In this document: piece after piece, positions 58,080 through 64,000 of the stretch
How positions within the stretch are numbered: the first letter of the stretch is position 1
How the letters are laid out: every line of letters begins with the position of its first letter
Assembly (NCBI GenBank): GCA_050084985.1
Contig: JBITNC010000002.1
Span: 38,812,001-38,876,000 of the forward strand
Reading direction: 5' to 3'
Length of the DNA stretch: 64,000 bases
DNA from: Nageia nagi
Lineage: Eukaryota > Pinophyta
Notes under the pieces: generated by a model
The model's input: the letters and a program-made list of their open reading frames with translations, nothing else
What the model was told of the DNA's origin: nothing
Databases searched by the model: none
Translations under genes and position numbers: made by a program

Positions 58080-58700
58080 ATTATAAAACATATGTAAAGG
58101 AATCATTATATCAAATTCTTGAAGTAAGCATCATATCACCAATTGATAATGCTGAATGGATTAGCCCTTTTGTGATCCACTATAAAAAGATAGGGGATCT
58201 ATGAATTTGTGTATGATTTTAGAAACTTAAAAAGCTTGTAAACATGATTATTTTTTCAACATTATTCATAGAAGAAAATTTATAATATATTTCTAGAAAT
58301 GAAGTATACTTCTTCACCAATGGTTTTTTCGGATATCACCAAGTCCAAATTTTTGAGGAAGATTTCCAGGAACTAACATTCACAACTTAATGGTGATCAT
58401 TCATGTATAATGTTATGCCTTTCAAGATTAAAAAGACACTAGCAGTATTTTTTCAAATCATGATCCAAGCATTTAAAGAATTTATTCATGACTTTATATA
58501 AGTCTAAATATATGATTGTATAATACATGAATTGATGAAAAAATCATACCCATACATTAAGACTAATGTCTAAATGTTGTTGACAACTATGGATATCACT
58601 TAATTTAAAAAATTGTCTCTTTACTACACCATATGGTGTTATAATAGGATATATCATTTGTAAAAAAGGATTGATGGTAGACCCAACAAAGATTATGGTA
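58080..58700 (+). pseudogene. Gypsy reverse transcriptase of the long element
   Basis: Blocks in order: ILEVSIISPIDNAEWISPFV (usual GIIxPxxxSxWxSPxV), a WICVDFRNLKKACKHDYF-like block (usual ICVDFRxLN) interrupted at its tryptophan, GFFGYHQVQIFEEDFQELTF (usual GFSGYxQIxI), FMYNVMPFKIKKT (usual VMPFGLKN) and KEFIHDFI. The active-site region reads VYIYDCI where YxDD is expected, so one catalytic aspartate is changed. An upstream piece, IIGDYWIEEEANKIIKLL and then KYQELFL (57895-57970), is the usual linker. Confidence 0.85.
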
Positions 58701-58979
58701 GTACTTAACATTCCCCCACCTAAAATAGTAAAATAAGTGAGGAGGTTTTTAGGATCGACATGTTATTACAAAAAAATTCATCAAAACCTACATAGATTTA
58801 ACTAACCCTATCAATAACTTAACATGAAAAATTGATCATTTTGTTAGTCATAATAATGCTAGAAAATTTTGACTTGTTGAAAATTAAACTATTCAAAGTC
58901 CCAATATTAATATTTATTGACTTGACTAAGAATCTCATAAAAATGTTGATGCAAGTATTCAATCAATTGATGTTGTATT

Positions 58980-59300
58980 GGCATAACCTAGCAAAGGTAA
59001 TATGGACCATCCCATTTATTTCATTAGCTGCAAAATGGCATATGCAAAGAAGAATTATACAATCACTAAATAAGAAGCACCAACTATGGTATACACCCCT
59101 CAAAATTTTTGTTATTATTGTTAGCAATAATATTCATTTTTCTTTTTATAGATCACTAGGCTTTGACATACTATCTTAACAAAGTGATCATTCAAGGAAG
59201 GATCTACTATTGGTTATTTTTACTCTAAGACTTTACCTTCAAAATCATTCTCAAATAAGCCAATTTAAATTCAATCCCCAATATGCTATTAAGAATTGAT
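58980..59300 (+). pseudogene. Gypsy RNase H of the long element
   Basis: The piece reads LAKVIWTIPFISL, KMAYAKKNYTITKQEALTMV (usual NYxxTExExLAVV), LQKFRHYLLANNIHFSFY-like sequence and DHQALTYLLNKV, after small frame changes. The open stretch 58832-59179 covers most of it in a mixed frame. It is interrupted by frameshifts rather than stops. Confidence 0.75.
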
Positions 59301-59639
59301 AATGGCAAAACCTCAAAAATCAATGATGACTTATCAAGAGCTCACTTATTTTGAGTAGAAGTACTTCCAAAAGTTAGAAGAAATAGAAAACCTTTTGATA
59401 TTAGGAAAATATCCTAATGGCTTATCTTCAAAATAACCTATAAAACTACCTATTAAGGCAATGCCATACACCCTTATATTGTGAGAACTCTATAAAATTG
59501 GTATGGACAAAGTAATTCAATGCATAGCCCTACCACACAAATGCAATGAAATCCTTAGGAAAAAAATGTGATTGTATAGTTGGAGGTTATTTTAGAGGAG
59601 ATATAACAAGTAAAAAGGCATTACAAGATAGAATATGAT

Positions 59640-60545
59640 GGCCCACTCTTCATTCCAATGCCTACTTTTATGCTAAGATTTGCAACATATGCCAAATAAT
59701 TGATCACCCATCAGCATGGGATGAACTCCTAGTTCAACCACTACTATCCTCACAACTATTTAAAAAATGGATGATTAATTTTGTTTGTAAATAAAGGGAA
59801 ATATATATTATTATTGGAATGAAATACTTCAGGAAATGAGAAGAAGGAAAGGCAATTAAAGATTGTACAACACTAATAGCAACCAAGTTCATATACAAAA
59901 ATATAATTATAAGATTTGGATGTCCAATGAAAATTGTAAGTGATCAATGAAAATATTTTTCCAATCACATTATTAACAAGTTACTTACTAAATTTATGAT
60001 TCAACATAATCAAAGCTCCTTGTATCACCCACAAGAATATGGATCCATTAAAGTGAACAACAAAATTCTCAAATGAACATTAACAAAAATTAAGTCTATG
60101 GATTAGTCAGATTGGGAAGAAACAATATTGACCATACTTTAGGCATACAAAACAACTTATAAATAATTAAATAATAAAATACCATTTGATCTAGTTTATG
60201 GACTTGAAGCAATGGTCCCTATGGAATTTAAAGAACCACCCTAGTAATACGATTTGATAAAAATTGATTACTACAAGAATGAATTTTTACTCTCATCCAA
60301 TTAGATAAAAATCGAAGGATAATCTTATACAACCAAATTCAAGAAAAGAATCGATAGAAAGCATGGTATGATAGACATATTAACAATAAGAAATTTAAAA
60401 TCAGTGAATAAGTACTTTTATATGATAGTTGGTATAAACATCATCTCAAAAAATTAAAAATTTGATGACATGGGCCTTACATCATCTACATTATGAAAGG
60501 TGAAGGAACCGTACAATTACTGACTTTAGATGAAAAACTTTGATT
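59640..60545 (+). pseudogene. Gypsy integrase with GPY/F-like tail
   Basis: Readable pieces: RWPTLHSNAYFYAKICNICQ (zinc CxxC), FKKWMINFV (first catalytic aspartate replaced by asparagine, usual KWGxDF), FGCPMKIVSDQ (second catalytic aspartate kept), YHPQEYGSIKVNNK (usual PQANGxxEs/vxN; catalytic glutamate not preserved), DWEETILTIL and KIPFDLVYGLEAMVPMEF. The tail has HGPYIIYIMKGEGTVQLLTL, a GPY/F-type module found at the end of some Gypsy integrases. Confidence 0.85.
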
Positions 60546-60560
60546 AGGATTTGTAAATAA

Positions 60561-61590
60561 TTTAGAAACACACTTGTATTATTCTAGTATAGATTAGTTA
60601 CAATAGATTTTAGAAATAGTCAAATTGTTTCTTAGTTTCTACTTCTTTTTACAGCTTAACAATATGAAATGCATCCCATACAAAACCTTATTAAGTTAAG
60701 GAGTACATAGAATTATAAAATAAACATAGGAGTAGTATCAAAAAGCACAAAAATAATAGTCAACATGGTTGTAAAATAAAAACCATTCAATGATATGACC
60801 CACAACCAAACAAAAATTAAAGGGTGACCACCTCCACTAACCATCTCGTTGTTGCTGCTAACTACTAGAATGAAAGTAAGCAAGTAGAAGCTCCCAAATG
60901 GTGCTATAGTTCATTCCCTATGATAGAGCCAAAAATGCAACAATAGCTCTTGAAAACTCTACCTACTCTTGATATTGTTGATAATGCTTTGCCAATAACC
61001 ATAACATCCACTCCAACTCTACATCTGAAATTTGACAACTTTTGAGAAATTGGATCATCACTATTTGCGACTCCATCACTCCAACCATGATAGAATAGAC
61101 AAAGAAAATAAACAACAAAATTACAAAGTGATAGAAAATTAAAAAACCCATAACATGAATTATAGTGAATTTCAACTAAAAATATTAATCCATAAATTAT
61201 TAAATGTATTAATTAAAAATCCCCTCATTTACCTTTGCATACAAAAATTAAATCAAAAATACAAATGAAAGATTTAAATTGCTTTAGGATTCTATAAAAG
61301 TATTACATGGCATTCAAATCTTACCTTGAGAAACTAGCCAACATGGGAGTATAAATTAAGACATATGCAATTAATTCACATGGAATTGACACAATGAAAA
61401 ATACACCACCATTGATCCAATAAATGACTATGGCATACCACCTCACCAACCATTACATGTCTCTAACACCTTTTGAATAAATCATGATACAACCAATCAA
61501 ACATGCAATACCACTCACTAATTTTAAATCCTATAAATATAATACCCCATTACCCAAAAACCTCACCAAAATAGACTCAACATTACATAA
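60561..61590. other. Sequence after the long Gypsy element
   Basis: It should contain that element's 3' LTR, but no purine tract with TG start or second copy was found. A 70-codon minus-strand frame at 60963-61175 has no recognised domain. Confidence 0.35.
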
Positions 61591-62850
61591 GGAGTGATAG
61601 AGTCACTAGCAGTGGAAATTTTTAGTCCACCATTGGATAAACTAGAAATAGAGGTAGAGGAAATGGCATTAAAATGAAAATAGCTACATTTGATCAATTA
61701 GGAAGAGGATCAATTTGTAGTAAGCCCACTCGGGTACCATTTCTTGGAGGTACTAGACAAGGTGGAGGGCATTGATGAATCCATGTCATACATCAAGACC
61801 ATTAAATTAGAGGACCCTAAAGTTTAAGAGGCATGTATAGACATAGAGAAATTAAAACCAAAGAAATTGAAAGTATTTGATAGAGTAGGTTTGTTTGCGG
61901 CTTCTATAATAAAAATGAACTATGGTTGAATAATAACTTATCAAACTAGTTATCAAGCTAAAGAAAAGGGAGTTAACCATGACCATTTGATAGTAAGAAT
62001 GAACTAAGTAAGAGTTGAGATAGTGCATCATATCTTGTATACCAAAATAAAGGCTATAGAACTAAAATTGATTATCTTAAGACATGTATGAGTAGTGATA
62101 GTAGTCATTTCCTAGAGATTGTACTACAACATTAATTCCAATAGCATTAATAATACACAATTGATGATGGCCTATGAAATAATGCATCAACATAGAGTGT
62201 TTTCCCTCACCAATATCATTTTGGAGAGCCTAAAGCAAAATGATCATTTGATCGAGACCAAAATGAAGAGAAACATAATATTCAAGTACAAAACTTCCTT
62301 AGTTCTTTCCACCATGTACTTTTTGCAAATATTTCCCTTTGATAAATCAAATTTGGAAGCTCAACAAAAAGGAAAATTAGGGGAGCAAGTTGTCAACACA
62401 ATAGAGCAAATTGATATTGATTACACACAGTTGATAGTCAAAGTTTACAATGACCTACATGGTCAAATAGTGAACTTCATAGCATGGGTCAAGGAAGTGT
62501 GGAATATCATCCAAGGGCACACAAGGATACCTAAATGAGCCATCATCAATTTAAAGATGTTCAAAAGTTCATTGTATCTAGTTGTGACTGGTGAAGTTGA
62601 ATTCATCGCACTTGGAGGTCAAGCTTTGATATATGATCAACTATGCTACATGCAAGAATATCATTTAGTACCTTAAGAAAATTAGAGAGGGAGTGGAAAT
62701 TGAGGTTAAAATCCCAAGTAGGATTGAGCTACCCTGAAATAGTGTCATCCTCCTTAGAGAGTATGATAAAGAAAAAGGACCCAATGTTGAATACTGAATA
62801 TAGGAAGGAGGAATTGTTACAACATTGATCAAGAAAGTAACATACTAATG
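61591..62850 (+). pseudogene. Decayed ORF of unknown family, probably element-associated
   Basis: From about 61885 to 62674 a single frame continues through only five stops before its end: TGA 61927, TAA 62005, TGA 62089, TAG 62113 and TGA near 62536. Four of the five could be former tryptophan codons. After a frameshift near 62675 it continues (VEIEVKIPSRIELP, then VILLREYDKEKGPNVEY) to about 62850. Sequence from 61591 also reads coherently (for example HFLEVLDKVEGIDESMSYIK). The clearest open part, 62119-62538, includes MMAYEIMHQHRVFSLTNIIL and IVNFIAWVKEVWNIIQGHTR. The length, well over 350 residues, and the sparse stops point to a real former gene. I cannot name the family. It could be an extra ORF of the preceding Gypsy element or the leader ORF of another. 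Confidence 0.5.
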
Positions 62851-63690
62851 AAGTGCCTAACCATAGAGTATCGATAATTAAAGTAGACCACCTAGTGAAA
62901 CCTCATCACTGAACATCCAATTGGAAGAATTACTACACACAACACAAATAATCCAAGCTTTGATTCATCCAAGCTTTGATTCATTAGTCCTAATTTTGAT
63001 TCTAATTTCTACTTCTATGTATGTTCATGTTTTGATTTACACTTACCAACTGATTCCAATACCAATACCTTTCACAACTTCTTATACATTATCTATACCT
63101 CAAGATCATAACCCATTAAATGCCATTATCCTCACCACTAAACTGATATAACAACCCACTAGTAGCCAACAATCATTGCCTCATTATGTCACTATAACAT
63201 GAACAAGTACTCATCCATGGACCCATTTATGCTTAGATTCATATCACACATCCATTTATGCCTTAGAAACTCACCTTTCAAAAACTAATGGCATAGTATG
63301 GCTAATACAAGCCACTTCTTAGTCCTTGACCACTACTTAATCAATGAGACTATGAATAGGAAAATTGAGGCATTCAACCAATCATGGGATTTTCAACACC
63401 AAGAAATCATGAGGGTAGTTTAATCAATTTTCCAACAACTTCAACACCATATACACTACCCTTCCATACCATAGACTAAACTGACTAGGAAATTGATAAA
63501 ATTGATCATTACCACCATCGCCAAATTCACTCAGCCTACCAACATCACCAAACTCACCTCCATACTCCATCAACACTTTCCTTCCACTGATTTTCATCCT
63601 TAACATACCATCAAGGAGCACTTGAAGGCCATTACCATTCATACACAATAGAATATTAGTTAAACCAAACAATACTACCAATTAGAAATG
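62851..63690. other. Low-complexity stretch between unknown ORF and coiled-coil frame
   Basis: It includes a short direct repeat (TCCAAGCTTTGATTCAT, 62950-62985) and a Pro/Thr/His-rich plus-strand or Gly-rich minus-strand reading at 63424-63681. No domain is recognised. Confidence 0.35.
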
Positions 63691-64000
63691 GAGAAAATAT
63701 AAACACCTACAAGGCCAAGGTGTAACAATACAAAGAAGAAATTATCCAATTGAAAGATGCTAAAAACCTTGAAAATATGATTGTAACTATTGATCCACCT
63801 CAAGTTAACATGGAATCCATAAGGGAGAACATTTGGCTATAAAAATATGAGGAACTACACACTCTCAAATAACATTGGGCTAAGGAGATCAAGGAGTTAT
63901 GTACTAATAAGAAAATGACTGAAAAATTTCTTCAAGCAAAAAGATAAGATAAATTAGGGTTGATTCACTAAAATAAATAGCTCTAGGAAGAAGTATACTA
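63691..64000 (+). pseudogene. Coiled-coil-like frame running to the window edge
   Basis: After small frame changes the plus strand gives KEEIIQLKDAKNLENMIVTI, then YEELHTL and HWAKEIKELCTNKKMTEKFL, rich in Glu, Lys and Leu with heptad-like spacing. Stops interrupt it. It may be the continuation of the unknown ORF to its left, separated by the low-complexity stretch. The window ends before it can be closed. Confidence 0.35.

Larger units (their letters stand above)
51901..60560 (+). mobile_element. Long Ty3/Gypsy retrotransposon, decayed, LTRs not found
   Basis: In order: an acidic leader frame (51937-52212), gag with two knuckle-like clusters (53020-53800), a 2.5-kb interval holding a minisatellite and two foldback repeats, protease (56400-56690), a capsid-like segment (57090-57790), reverse transcriptase (58080-58700), RNase H (58980-59300), integrase (59640-60240) and a GPY/F-type integrase tail (to 60545). 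Integrase after RNase H is the Gypsy order and excludes Copia and caulimovirid origins. LTRs are not identified, so limits are those of the coding remains. Confidence 0.8.

Noticed and set aside
51901-60560. Endogenous caulimovirid (plant pararetrovirus)
   Set aside because: Considered because of the capsid-like segment, knuckle clusters and RT. An integrase with CxxC and SDQ blocks follows RNase H and no movement protein is seen, so Ty3/Gypsy is the right assignment.
60963-61175. Minus-strand 70-codon frame after the Gypsy integrase as an antisense accessory ORF
   Set aside because: Too short and mostly hydrophobic in its first half; no repeat or domain support.

Overview
The window is plant nuclear DNA, AT-rich, intron-bearing where a host gene can be recognised, and made almost entirely of old retrotransposons. 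Long, decayed Copia, Gypsy and LINE copies lie end to end, and many stops sit where tryptophan (TGG) or glutamine (CAA) codons are expected. CpG is scarce except in two short stretches. This suits a large, slowly purged genome such as a gymnosperm, but the species cannot be fixed from the sequence. I see no tRNA, rRNA, CRISPR or intact protein-coding gene.

Layout. 1-4433: a plus-strand Copia-type element (primer binding site at the start, RNase H, polypurine tract and 3' LTR at the end). It carries an intronless fragment of a host DUF1645-like gene, and its middle holds a minus-strand Copia gag-protease-integrase block. 4434-9400: a second Copia element on the minus strand, with all domains recognisable but broken. 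10.0-10.5 kb: a CpG-retaining stretch with a 122-bp tandem duplication. 13.4-15.2 kb: a TRIM-like element with two LTRs and about 0.6 kb between them. 16.4-19.6 kb: the only host locus, a four-exon 2-oxoglutarate/Fe(II) dioxygenase pseudogene, preceded by a diverged copy of its own promoter and first exon. 23.2-26.3 kb: an LTR element with 1.3-1.4 kb LTRs, only 424 bp inside, and a 5-bp target-site duplication. 27.0-27.6 kb: a degenerate tandem repeat. 32.6-33.9 kb: a minus-strand pseudogene resembling the plant mobile domain. 34.5-39.7 kb: a nearly full-length LINE. 42.9-49.3 kb: a Gypsy element with both LTRs. 49.4-50.4 kb: the start of another LTR element. 51.9-60.6 kb: a third, longer Gypsy element containing a 24-bp minisatellite and two adjacent foldback repeats. 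61.6-64 kb: a decayed reading frame of unknown family.

Nothing here works as a pathway. The interest lies in gene capture by a retroelement, rearrangement of the dioxygenase locus, two short-interior LTR elements, paired foldbacks inside a Gypsy element, and an unrecognised element-associated ORF. All retroelement coding regions are interrupted, so any mobility of the short elements would depend on proteins made elsewhere.
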